Positions 9,463 through 17,900 of a stretch of DNA of 64,000 bases are shown piece by piece. Source of the DNA: Conchiformibius sp. GTDB taxonomy: Bacteria > Pseudomonadota > Gammaproteobacteria > Burkholderiales > Neisseriaceae. The stretch covers positions 1 to 64,000 of the forward strand of contig JASBYJ010000006.1 in the NCBI GenBank assembly GCA_029984035.1, in the 5' to 3' direction. A program made the translations under genes and the position numbers. The stretch's first letter is position 1, and the number at the start of each line of letters is the position of its first letter. The notes under the pieces were generated by a model that saw only the letters and a program-made list of their open reading frames with translations, had not been told where the DNA came from and did no database searches.

Positions 9463-11613
9463 TTATCCGTTTTGCAAATCATGCAGATAGCGATAATAAC
9501 CGTCTGTTTTTTGCAATAATTGCTGATGGGTGCCCTGTTCGACTATCTTGCCTTTGTCCATCGCAATAATCCGATGAGCCATTTTCACTGTAGATAAACG
9601 ATGGGCGATAATCAGTACCGTTCTGCCGCGGCAAATCGCCTGCATATTCCGCATAATGGCCCGTTCGCTTTCATAATCCAATGCACTGGTGGCCTCATCA
9701 AAAATCAAAATACGCGGATTGGTGATTAAAGCCCGCGCTATTGCGATGCGTTGTCTTTGTCCGCCGGACAAGCCCGTACCTTGTTCGCCGACTAGGGTAT
9801 CGTAGCCTTCGGGCAATTCCATAATGAATTCATGCGCCCCTGCCAGTTTGGCTGCCTGAATAATCTTTTCCAGAGGCAAACCCGTATCAGTCAAAGCGAT
9901 ATTGTCGCGGACAGAGCGGTTGAGCAAAACGTTTTCCTGCAATACCACGCCGATTTGCCGCCTCAGCCACGCGGGATCGGCTAGTGCCAAGTCATTGCCG
10001 TCCACCAATATCCTGCCGTTTTCAGGAACATACAAACGCTGCACCAATTTGGCTAAAGTAGATTTCCCCGAACCTGAACGTCCTACAATCCCTAATACTT
10101 CGCCTGCGCTAACGGTTAAATTCAAATCCTGTAAAATCAAACGCCCGTCTGCTTTGTAGCGGAAATCAACGCGATCGAAAGAGATGTTGCCGCGAATATC
10201 GGGCAATGCCAGGCGAGATGACGGATTTTCGGTAGGCGCATTTAAAATATCGCCCAAACGAGCCACGGAAATACCCACCTGTTGAAAATCCTGCCACAAC
10301 TGCGCCAACCGTATCACAGGTGCCGCCACTTGTCCGGACAGCATATTGAAAGCAATTAACTGGCCCACCGTTAATTTGCCTTCGATTACCAAACGCGCCC
10401 CTATCCATAAAGTTGCCGCAACCACCAGTTTTTGTATCAGCTGTATTCCCTGCTGACCGATAACCGCCAACCGTGTTACACGAAATCCCGAAGCCACATA
10501 AGCGGCCAGTTGGTTATCCCATTTCCGCGTCATTTGCGGCTCTACAGCCATTGCCTTAACGGTACCGACCGCTGTCATACTTTCTACCAAAAACGATTGG
10601 TTATCGGCATTTCTGGCAAATTTATCATTCAATCTCGCCCGTAAAATCGGACTGATAAACGCTGACCAAAATCCGTATGCAGGCAGCGATGCCAATACTA
10701 CCAAAGTCAGGGTCGGACTGTAATACCACATCACGATCAAAAAGATAAACGAAAACGCCAAATCCAATACGGACGTTAAGGCCTGCCCCGTCAGGAAATT
10801 GCGGATATGCTCCAATTCGCGCACCCGCGCCACCGTATCGCCCACTCTTCTGTTTTCAAAATACGACAAGGGTAAAGCCAGTAAATGACGGAACAAACGC
10901 GCACCCAACTCCACATCGATGCGGGAAGTGGTATGCGCGAAAATATATGTTCGCAAGCCTCCCAAAACAATTTCAAACACACTGACAGCCAATAATGCAA
11001 CCGCCACCACATCCAGCGTAGAAAAACCTCGGTGTACCAGCACCTTATCCATAACCACTTGGAAAAACAGAGGCGTGATCAAAGCAAACAGCTGCAATAC
11101 GACCGACACAACCAATACTTCAATGAAAATACGGCGATATTTAATCACCGCCGGGATAAACCATGTGAAATCGAATTTTGCCAATGAGCCGAGAATCGAA
11201 GCACGGGAAGCAACCAGAATCAATTTGCCCGAATAACGCGCAGCAAATTCAGCCGCATTCAATACCATCGGACGCTGCTGCGTTAAATCTTGAATCAAAT
11301 ATCTCGCCGAATCGCCCGAACCATCCACTTTCGCCAAAATAAAATGCGGCTCCTTATCACACCAAACCAAAGCGGGGAGTGCCGTCATCGGCAGGCGGTG
11401 CAGCGGCTGGCGCACCGATTTGGCTTTCAATGCCAACTGTTTTGCCGCCAATAGCCATTCCGTTTCATTCAAATCGCTGCCTGAAACCGCAAACCGATGC
11501 CGGATATCGGCGGGATTAATCGCAATACCGTGATAATGTGCCAATACAATCAACCCCGCCAAAGCTGTGGAAGAGGGTTTGGTCATGTCTGAATCAGATA
11601 GGGCGGAAGTCAT
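9463..11613 (-). CDS. HlyB-type ABC exporter with degenerate C39 peptidase-like domain
   Basis: 716 aa inner-membrane exporter for RTX substrates. Residues about 10-140 form a C39-like domain. The region that carries the catalytic Cys in true peptidases reads ALAGLIVLAHYHG, with no Cys, as in HlyB, so it should bind rather than cleave the substrate. The membrane domain spans about 160-440. The nucleotide-binding domain has Walker A GRSGSGKST (about 508-516), signature LSGGQRQRIAIARAL, Walker B ILIFDEATSALD and H-loop AHRLSTV. The start at 11613 and one nine codons later (MTKPSS) are both possible. Loss of the protease fits a substrate without a GG leader, matching the C-terminal export signal expected for the RTX protein at 14969-22741. 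Confidence 0.94.
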   Translation of the reverse strand: MTSALSDSDMTKPSSTALAGLIVLAHYHGIAINPADIRHRFAVSGSDLNETEWLLAAKQLALKAKSVRQPLHRLPMTALPALVWCDKEPHFILAKVDGSGDSARYLIQDLTQQRPMVLNAAEFAARYSGKLILVASRASILGSLAKFDFTWFIPAVIKYRRIFIEVLVVSVVLQLFALITPLFFQVVMDKVLVHRGFSTLDVVAVALLAVSVFEIVLGGLRTYIFAHTTSRIDVELGARLFRHLLALPLSYFENRRVGDTVARVRELEHIRNFLTGQALTSVLDLAFSFIFLIVMWYYSPTLTLVVLASLPAYGFWSAFISPILRARLNDKFARNADNQSFLVESMTAVGTVKAMAVEPQMTRKWDNQLAAYVASGFRVTRLAVIGQQGIQLIQKLVVAATLWIGARLVIEGKLTVGQLIAFNMLSGQVAAPVIRLAQLWQDFQQVGISVARLGDILNAPTENPSSRLALPDIRGNISFDRVDFRYKADGRLILQDLNLTVSAGEVLGIVGRSGSGKSTLAKLVQRLYVPENGRILVDGNDLALADPAWLRRQIGVVLQENVLLNRSVRDNIALTDTGLPLEKIIQAAKLAGAHEFIMELPEGYDTLVGEQGTGLSGGQRQRIAIARALITNPRILIFDEATSALDYESERAIMRNMQAICRGRTVLIIAHRLSTVKMAHRIIAMDKGKIVEQGTHQQLLQKTDGYYRYLHDLQNG

Positions 11614-11647
11614 TTGCTATAGACCTGTTGGTTCACATGGTGCCAAC

Positions 11648-11656
11648 ATTATAGCA
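11648..11656 (-). promoter_or_regulatory. Extended -10 promoter of the type I secretion operon
   Basis: The minus strand reads TGCTATAAT, a perfect extended -10, 35 bp upstream of the ABC transporter start. It is divergent from the promoter at 11696-11724. Confidence 0.55.
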
Positions 11657-11695
11657 GTAAGTGTTAAATATAATTAATATTTTTATAGACGGTGA

Positions 11696-11724
11696 TTGAC
11701 CGGCAACATGTTCTGGCGTATTGT
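11696..11724 (+). promoter_or_regulatory. Candidate sigma-70 promoter of the membrane protein/lipase array
   Basis: TTGACC (11696-11701), a 17-bp spacer and TATTGT (11719-11724). A DUS (11770-11785) lies between it and the first gene start at 11798. Confidence 0.5.
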
Positions 11725-11797
11725 AGCCAACGTTTAAAAATAATCTTTGATACTGAAAAAATAAACTTTTCAGGCTGCCTGAAACCGAAAGCATACC

Positions 11798-12679
11798 ATG
11801 TTTACCATTCAAGATTTAAACAGATTGATCAGCGCTATCGTCACCTTGATAACCTGGCTTTACTGGGGGGGTATGCTGTGGCTGTTGTGGTTTTTGTTGC
11901 CTAAAGCTTTTGCAAAAGGCCAAAGCCAAGGCGGCAAGATATTCAACGCAGCCGCAACGGGATTGGCGATTGTATGGCTGTTTGTCCAAGCGATACCGTT
12001 TTTATTGGTGTATGCGTTAGGGCCGAGCAAAGCAGAACGGCAGGCCATGGCAGAGAGGGAACAAAGATATCAGGCAGCCGAAGCGGTATTTAAACGACAA
12101 TGCGAACATGCGGGCGAGAAGATTTACCGCACCGTAGATGATGTGGAAGGGATTATGCTGTTAAAAGTGATACCTAAAAGCCATTATTCTTCGGTATATG
12201 CAAGAGAAAGAGCCCCAATGTTGCCCAATATTGCAGTAGATATTTCTGAGGGGGAAAGTTTTATTGGAGAAATATTAGGAATATATGGCGGAGAAGATTA
12301 TCAATATGTTGATGTTCTACAAGAGAATAAGCAAGATATTATCCGCTATACAGGGAGACTCCTCCCACTTATGCAAGAACTGAATCCTAAAAATCCCGCC
12401 CGTTATGCCGTAACTTTTGAATACAATCTTGATCCCGAGCTACGCAAACATTGGGTTGCAGGGGCAACCATTCAGATTATTGACCGTCAGACTAATGAAA
12501 TCATTGCGGAGAAAATAACCTATGTTTTCGAAAAAGGCTTAGGCAACTTAGGTAGAGACAGAATGCCTTGGTTTTTTGCGATTACATGTGAAGATAAAGA
12601 GATTACTACAGTCAGCTTGACCGATTTTATCAATAAAGTTTTATTAATCAAGCAGGAGGCTCAAAATGACAACCTATAA
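11798..12679 (+). CDS. Two-TM membrane protein, candidate lipase-immunity protein 1
   Basis: 293 aa, family not recognised by name. TM1 is at about 12-34 and TM2 at about 50-70. The short positively charged loop between them (PKAFAKGQSQGGK) suggests a cytoplasmic loop and therefore a periplasmic C-terminal domain. After TM2 the segment RQCEHAGEKIYRTVDD resembles ELCEKEAGITVYVTPEE in the proteins at 13467 and 14351, so all three appear to be one family with divergent C-terminal domains. The 3' end overlaps the following lipase fragment by 14 bp, indicating translational coupling. Position and pairing with a lipase gene suggest an immunity or partner role. This is inference; a chaperone or activator for lipase export is the main alternative. 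Confidence 0.7.
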   Translation: MFTIQDLNRLISAIVTLITWLYWGGMLWLLWFLLPKAFAKGQSQGGKIFNAAATGLAIVWLFVQAIPFLLVYALGPSKAERQAMAEREQRYQAAEAVFKRQCEHAGEKIYRTVDDVEGIMLLKVIPKSHYSSVYARERAPMLPNIAVDISEGESFIGEILGIYGGEDYQYVDVLQENKQDIIRYTGRLLPLMQELNPKNPARYAVTFEYNLDPELRKHWVAGATIQIIDRQTNEIIAEKITYVFEKGLGNLGRDRMPWFFAITCEDKEITTVSLTDFINKVLLIKQEAQNDNL

Positions 12680-13013
12680 TCAACATAGGGCAGCCAATCT
12701 TCCCAATGCAGCTATGTTGCTGGAATTTGCCAATTTACAAGTGGCAGCAGAAGCTTTGTACCAGGAAGAAAATATCATCAAAACAGAATCAATTAATTTT
12801 AAACATTTAAAAAACGGTAATGAGCGCACCAGTAAATTCACCTCAACCCAAGCCGAAGAATTTGTCGGCAAATGGGAAATCGTTTCCCATATGGCCAATA
12901 CAGGCACGGGTTTTTCGGGAACTTTATTCCGCGTCACTCAAGACAATGCCGATGCGGGCATCCGGGCCGGCGCACCGGGTTTATCAATGATGCTTGAGCG
13001 GAGGATAGTGTGA
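12666..13013 (+). pseudogene. Lipase N-terminal fragment A (truncated)
   Basis: A 115-codon open frame overlapping the preceding gene by 14 bp. It begins MTTYNQHRAANLPNAAML and contains TSTQAEEFVGKWEIV and NTGTGFSGTLF. The FSGTLF element is shared with the intact lipase at 14969 (GFSGTLFKG). Similarity is lost soon after it, and a neighbouring frame reads FINDA, so the 3' end is probably frameshifted as well as deleted. It has no GxSxG motif and cannot be a working lipase. Overall sequence differs from the intact lipase, so it probably came from a different lipase gene. Confidence 0.6.
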
Positions 13014-13132
13014 ATATTCCCGGATTTCAGGCAGCCTGAAAATTAGGAATATTGTGATTTGTCTTCAAACTACGGCTAGGCAGCAAACATACTTCAAGTA
13101 TTCTTGTTGTAAAGTTTTTTGTTAAAGAAAAA
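13014..13132. other. Short spacer with the last DUS before the RTX gene
   Basis: TTTCAGGCAGCCTGAAA occurs at about 13025-13041. No further copy is seen until 23017. Confidence 0.6.
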
Positions 13133-13187
13133 ATGTTGGTCTTAATAATATTGTTTTTATTAGTGATATGGTGTTTGCTTACTATAA
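13133..13187 (+). pseudogene. 5' remnant of a two-TM membrane protein gene
   Basis: The first 18 codons read MLVLIILFLLVIWCLLTI, matching the MIGLIILFLLAIWCLLTV start of the genes at 13467 and 14351. The match then breaks off at the junction with lipase fragment B in another reading frame. It is a deletion scar of a third paralogue of this membrane family. Confidence 0.65.
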
Positions 13188-13439
13188 GGTCTAGCAAGCT
13201 CTTTTGCTACTTTAGTTACTAATAATTATGAGATTGTTATTCACTACAAAGACCGCACATCAAAAAATGAAAGCGGTTTTTCGGGTACTCTTTTTAAAGG
13301 TAAAGAAGGCACGGCCAATGCGGATAAATATGTTTTGGCGATGCGCGGTACAAAGGGGCTGGCTGATATCAGGACGGATATCGGGAGTATTGTTCACGAC
13401 TGCTTATCCAACCATTCGAACAAATATATTTTTCAATAA
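13188..13439 (+). pseudogene. Lipase N-terminal fragment B
   Basis: An open frame without its own start encodes 83 residues (GLASSFATLVTNNYEIVIHY…) up to TAA at 13437-13439. Positions 13245-13400 match 15182-15337 of the intact lipase-RTX gene with about six differences in 156 bases, including GFSGTLFKGKEGTANA and YVLAMRGTKGLADIR. The match stops before the catalytic serine region, and a short unrelated tail ending KYIFQ follows. The close match indicates a recent duplication or gene conversion within the array. Confidence 0.75.
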
Positions 13440-13730
13440 TTTTTTTATCAAGGGATGAGGCAATAAATGATAGGTTTAATAATATTGTTCTTATTGGCGA
13501 TATGGTGTTTGCTGACCGTATTAGCTATGTGGGTTGGCTATAAAATCGGCAAAAGGAATCATTTCCCCAAAACCGGTATTTTTACCGGATTCATGCTGGT
13601 GATGGGTGGCTGGTTTGTATATTGGGCGATTGAATTTGCTTATATTCAATTGAGAATCAAAGAATTATGCGAAAAAGAAGCGGGAATAACCGTATATGTT
13701 ACACCCGAAGAATGGCGGAAACAGATTGGG
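13422..13730 (+). repeat. Direct repeat, copy 1 (leader plus conserved N-terminal coding part)
   Basis: About 309 bp repeated at 14306-14614, offset 884 bp, with only a few differences. It covers the end of the preceding lipase fragment, the ribosome-binding site and the first 88 codons of the membrane protein. Confidence 0.85.
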
Positions 13731-14114
13731 GAAGAGTGGATTAAAGCCAAACCGCTTACCAATAAGGAGATTGATGAAAAATATCAAAAAAATCAATGGA
13801 AAACTTTATTATTTGAGGGGGAAGAATATGAAATTAGACAGGGTGCGATGCGTGCTGGCAATATTGAGAATTTTAGGTTGTCATATTATGATAGATCTAC
13901 TAATAGGCAAGGTTCAATACAAGAGCAATCAGCTATATTATTTGATTCCGTTAAAAATCAGGTTGTATTAAAAAAAACTTATTATTTTTCCTATCCTAAA
14001 AGATTAGGAGGCGTGAATGTTTGGTTTATTCCAAAGGATTGCTCTCACTTTAATAAAGAATTTCATGATATTGCTACGAAATATTCAAATCATAATTCAT
14101 TTAAGGGATTCTAA
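13467..14114 (+). CDS. Two-TM membrane protein, candidate lipase-immunity protein 2
   Basis: 215 aa. TM1 is at about 1-24 and TM2 at about 38-57, separated by the positive loop KIGKRNHFPK, which predicts a periplasmic C-terminal domain. Residues 1-88 are almost identical to the protein at 14351. From about residue 89 (after RKQIGEE) the two sequences are unrelated by eye apart from spaced similarities (YDxxT/NQVxLxK). A ribosome-binding site (GGGATGAGG, 8 nt spacing) lies in a leader shared with 14351. The stop at 14114 directly abuts lipase fragment C. The function is unknown; its place before a broken lipase gene suggests a retained immunity gene. Confidence 0.75.
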   Translation: MIGLIILFLLAIWCLLTVLAMWVGYKIGKRNHFPKTGIFTGFMLVMGGWFVYWAIEFAYIQLRIKELCEKEAGITVYVTPEEWRKQIGEEWIKAKPLTNKEIDEKYQKNQWKTLLFEGEEYEIRQGAMRAGNIENFRLSYYDRSTNRQGSIQEQSAILFDSVKNQVVLKKTYYFSYPKRLGGVNVWFIPKDCSHFNKEFHDIATKYSNHNSFKGF

Positions 14115-14323
14115 ATGAATAATACATCTCTAGTAGATAGTGTTTATCTTGCAGAAGCAAGTTATGCAGATTTTTCTGACAAGTCTTTGGATGATAGGAA
14201 AAGTTTAGAAAATGGAGGTCTAGCAAGCTCTTTTGCTACTTTGTTACTAATAATTATGAGATTGTTATTCACTTTAAAGGCAAAGAAGGTACGGCCAATG
14301 CGGGTAAATATATTTTTCAATAA
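14115..14323 (+). pseudogene. Lipase N-terminal fragment C (frameshifted, internally deleted)
   Basis: It begins MNNTSLVDSVYLAEASYADFSD, matching the start of the intact lipase (VYLAEASYADFSE). A one-base deletion relative to fragment B (gctacttt-gttact) shifts the frame after FATL. In the shifted frame TNNYEIVIHF joins directly to KGKEGTANAGKY, so the codons for YKDRTSKNESGFSGTL are missing. It ends with the same KYIFQ-stop tail as fragment B. It has no catalytic motif. Confidence 0.75.
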
Positions 14324-14614
14324 TTTTTTTATCAAGGGATGAGGCAATAAATGATAGGTTTAATAATATTGTTCTTATTGGCGATATGGTGTTTGCTGAC
14401 CGTATTAGCTATGTGGGTTGGCTATAAAATCGGCAAAAGGAATCATTTCCCCAAAACCGGTATTTTTACCGGATTCATGCTGGTGATGGGTGGCTGGTTT
14501 GTATATTGGGCGATTGAATTTTCTTATATTCAAATGAGAATCAAAGAATTATGCGAAAAAGAAGCAGGGTTAACCGTATATGTTACGCCTGAAGAATGGC
14601 GGAAACAGATTGGG
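14306..14614 (+). repeat. Direct repeat, copy 2
   Basis: Partner of 13422-13730. The two copies diverge sharply after the codons for RKQIGEE, where the variable C-terminal domains begin. Confidence 0.85.
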
Positions 14615-14950
14615 GAGGAAGAATGGAGCACGCTTAAAAGTGATTATAAGGGAATTGCCGGTAAATCTAATTTTAAATTCAATGGTAAAAACTATCATAG
14701 CAGTTCGCAGCTGCATAGAAGGCTGTTTTCTTTTACTGCTGATGATAGGAGTAACGAAAGATTTACCAGTTACGATATAATTTATGTGGATATCTATACC
14801 AATCAGGTTCTGCTTCGTAAACGTTCTTTCGGGGTGAGTGCTCGGAATATATTAGGTTTGAAATTTTGGTTAGGTTCAATTGATGATTGCAGTATGTCTG
14901 ATTGGCCAGAGAATGATAGATTTTTTCAAAGGAATTATGTAAATCATTAA
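14351..14950 (+). CDS. Two-TM membrane protein, candidate immunity protein for the intact lipase-RTX
   Basis: 199 aa, a paralogue of the protein at 13467. The N-terminal 88 residues are nearly identical (two TM segments, KIGKRNHFPK loop, ELCEKEAGLTVYVTPEEW), followed by a different C-terminal domain of about 110 residues with alternating hydrophobic strands. The stop lies 18 bp before the lipase-RTX start, the tightest pairing of an intact membrane gene with an intact lipase gene in the array. If the family is immunity, this would be the cognate one. A role in folding, activation or export of the lipase is the alternative. Confidence 0.75.
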   Translation: MIGLIILFLLAIWCLLTVLAMWVGYKIGKRNHFPKTGIFTGFMLVMGGWFVYWAIEFSYIQMRIKELCEKEAGLTVYVTPEEWRKQIGEEEWSTLKSDYKGIAGKSNFKFNGKNYHSSSQLHRRLFSFTADDRSNERFTSYDIIYVDIYTNQVLLRKRSFGVSARNILGLKFWLGSIDDCSMSDWPENDRFFQRNYVNH

Positions 14951-14968
14951 TTTTTCAGGAGTTTGATG

Positions 14969-17900
14969 ATGAAAACTAATCAGTATTTATCAGATTATGT
15001 TTATCTTGCAGAAGCAAGCTATGCCGACTTTTCTGAAATAAAAGCACAAGATAATATTGATAACAGTGATTCATTGGATTCCTTGGGAGAGCAACTCAAA
15101 GAATCTCAAGAGAATGGTGGATTGGAAGCGCCGGAGTCCTTTGCAACTCTTATAGCCAACCATTACGAAGTTATAGCCCATTACAAAGACCGCACATCAA
15201 AAAATGAAAGCGGTTTTTCGGGTACGCTTTTTAAAGGTAAAGAAGGCACGGCCAATGCGGGTAAATATGTTTTGGCGATGCGCGGTACAAAGGGGCTGGC
15301 TGATATCAGGGCGGATATCGGGGATATTGTTCATGACGGTTTGGCTCATCGTCAGATTGTCGATATGTATAATTTTGGGCAACAAATCAAAGCAGGAAAG
15401 GGAGCAAAATACAAAGCCGCTAAGATTATTGATGTTCCTGAAATACTCTCTCAAAGCCTTTTAGAAACTTTTAAGGATAATCCGAATGACAGCGGCTGGA
15501 TCGGTAAGGGGTATTTTGTAGACAGCGGCATCATTAAAAAAATTGTTTTTGATGATTCGGATAAGGTTTATAACGATGAGCGTGCTTGGGGTCTGGGGAT
15601 TAGTCCCGATAAATTGGTGGTTACCGGGCATAGTTTGGGCGGACATTTGGCTGCCGCCTTTTCGCGCTTGTTTCCTGAAATGGTGGATCATGCTTATATG
15701 GTTAATGGTGCGGGTTTTAGTGCCAAAGCCAATCCGATAGGATATCTTTTTACCAATGCCACTATCAATATATTTCAAGTATTTTCTGCACTTGATGGGC
15801 TAAACGATTTTGATAAAAATAAAATTACCAATATTATCGGAGACAAAGCTTTTGATGTAGTCGCCAATGATTGGAAGGTTGGGTTGCGACAACCGGGTCA
15901 AAAAGCGGATTTATTTATTGAGTCTTTTGATTCGGATAGTACTTTTGGACATGGCGCTGCCCAAATGTCTGACAGCATGATGGTGGCGTCATTATTTTTT
16001 GCAATGGATAGCAGCTTGAATGCTCAAGATATTCAAGTTGCTCTCAATTTTCTTAATCCTATCTTTCAGGCAGCTCATACTGATGACAAACAGGCTTTGG
16101 AGAGAATCCTTTATAGTTTGGGAAAATTGTTTTTGAGAGAAAATGTATCTCATCCGGCCAAAGACAGAAACGAATTTTATCTACAGGCTATGGATTTGAA
16201 AGCTGCTATAGTTGATGGCGCAGATTCAGATCAAGAGAGTGATGGAAACGACACTAAATATCGAATTTTGTCACTGGTTGATAATCAAGCATGGATAACG
16301 TCTGCATATCAAGAAAATGCGGATGATTCTATTGCTATTCGTTATGCTCTGAAAAATTTAAATCCTTTTGCTGTTGTGGGAGCAGACTACCAATCGCACA
16401 ATACAAATGGTGAATTGGATTTATATTCGCCCGACAATCCAAACGGTATGACTGAAATTTATATCCAGCAACGTTCTGCGATGCTTCAAACTTTATTGAA
16501 AGTAGGTCAAACTTTGATTCATTACTATGAAGATAAGGACCAAAATATTATTGCAGGTCAAAAAATGCCATTCGAAAGTAATATGGAATATTACGAATCG
16601 CCTCAAAACCTATTTGGTTCGGATGGTGAGGATGCGTTTGTTACGGGAGGTGGTAATGATTATTTGTTTGGTGGCGCGGGCAACGATACCTTAAACGGTG
16701 GTAGGGGCAATGATTATATGGAAGGAGGTACGGATGAGGATGCTTACTATATCCAAGGCAATGATATTGTTTTCGACAATGATATGAAAGGGAAAATTCT
16801 CTTCGTCAATAAAGGTTTCTTGGGTGGTTCTACCATTATTGAAGCCTCTACTTTTGCTACTAAAATCCCCGATATGGTTTGGGAAAGTAAAAATCAAGAT
16901 CATCGGCTTATTGCAAGCAGAGTTGGAAATGGCTTGGATTTGATGATTCATTATAATACTTCTTCTGATAGCGTTATTATCAAAGATTTCTTTAAATTGG
17001 CTCAGGTTACGGCTAATGGAGGATTAAGCGGTTTGGGCATCAGCTTGGATAATGTTGAACAGCCTGCCGAAGAGCCTATTGAATATAAACTATATTTAGG
17101 TGATCAACATGCTCCGATTTCTAGTGAGGGTAATGACGATAGACTTTATGATTGGTCGGTAACTCATTGGGATCATAAAACGGGAGAATTAAAAGGAGGT
17201 ATTAGCCAACCGGGTTTTGCAGATGTAATCAAAGGTTCTGACACTAAAGATAAAATCAAAGGTTTGGCCGGTAATGATGCATTAGATGGTTTGGACGGAG
17301 ATGATTGGCTGGATGGTGGTGACGGAGATGATTTAATCATGGGAGGTTACGGCAGCGATAAAATTTTTGGCGGAAACGGTAATGACATTATTGCTTCCGA
17401 TGGTGCGCTGCGTATCGATCAGCGTTATTCGGAAAAAGACTATTGGGATTCCAAAGGCCGTGCTTATTGGGTGAAGGGACCCCAATGGGGAGCCATTATA
17501 TGGGGAGCTGCCAAAGAAGAAGCAACTTCTTACGCCGGCGTGGATAGTGTGGGAATCAAGAGTGTAGTTGTTTTTTTCCCGCAAGAAGCCGTGAGCAATA
17601 TTAAAGATAAATCAAGATATATCGTTAATCCAAAAGGTGATGATATTGATGCAGGCGAAGGACATAATATTGTTCATGCCAGTCACGGGGATGATGTTAT
17701 CAAAAGCGGTGGCGGAAATGATCATATTATTGGATATGGGGGGGACGATACGATTATCAGTGGCGCGGGAAATGACTATATTGAAGCTGATGGAAAAGAC
17801 TACCTTGGAGTTCGTATTGAAGAATGTTATGGCAATGATGTGGTATTCGGTGGCGACGGTAATGATACGATTCTGGCGGGTGGCGGTGATGATGTAGTTT

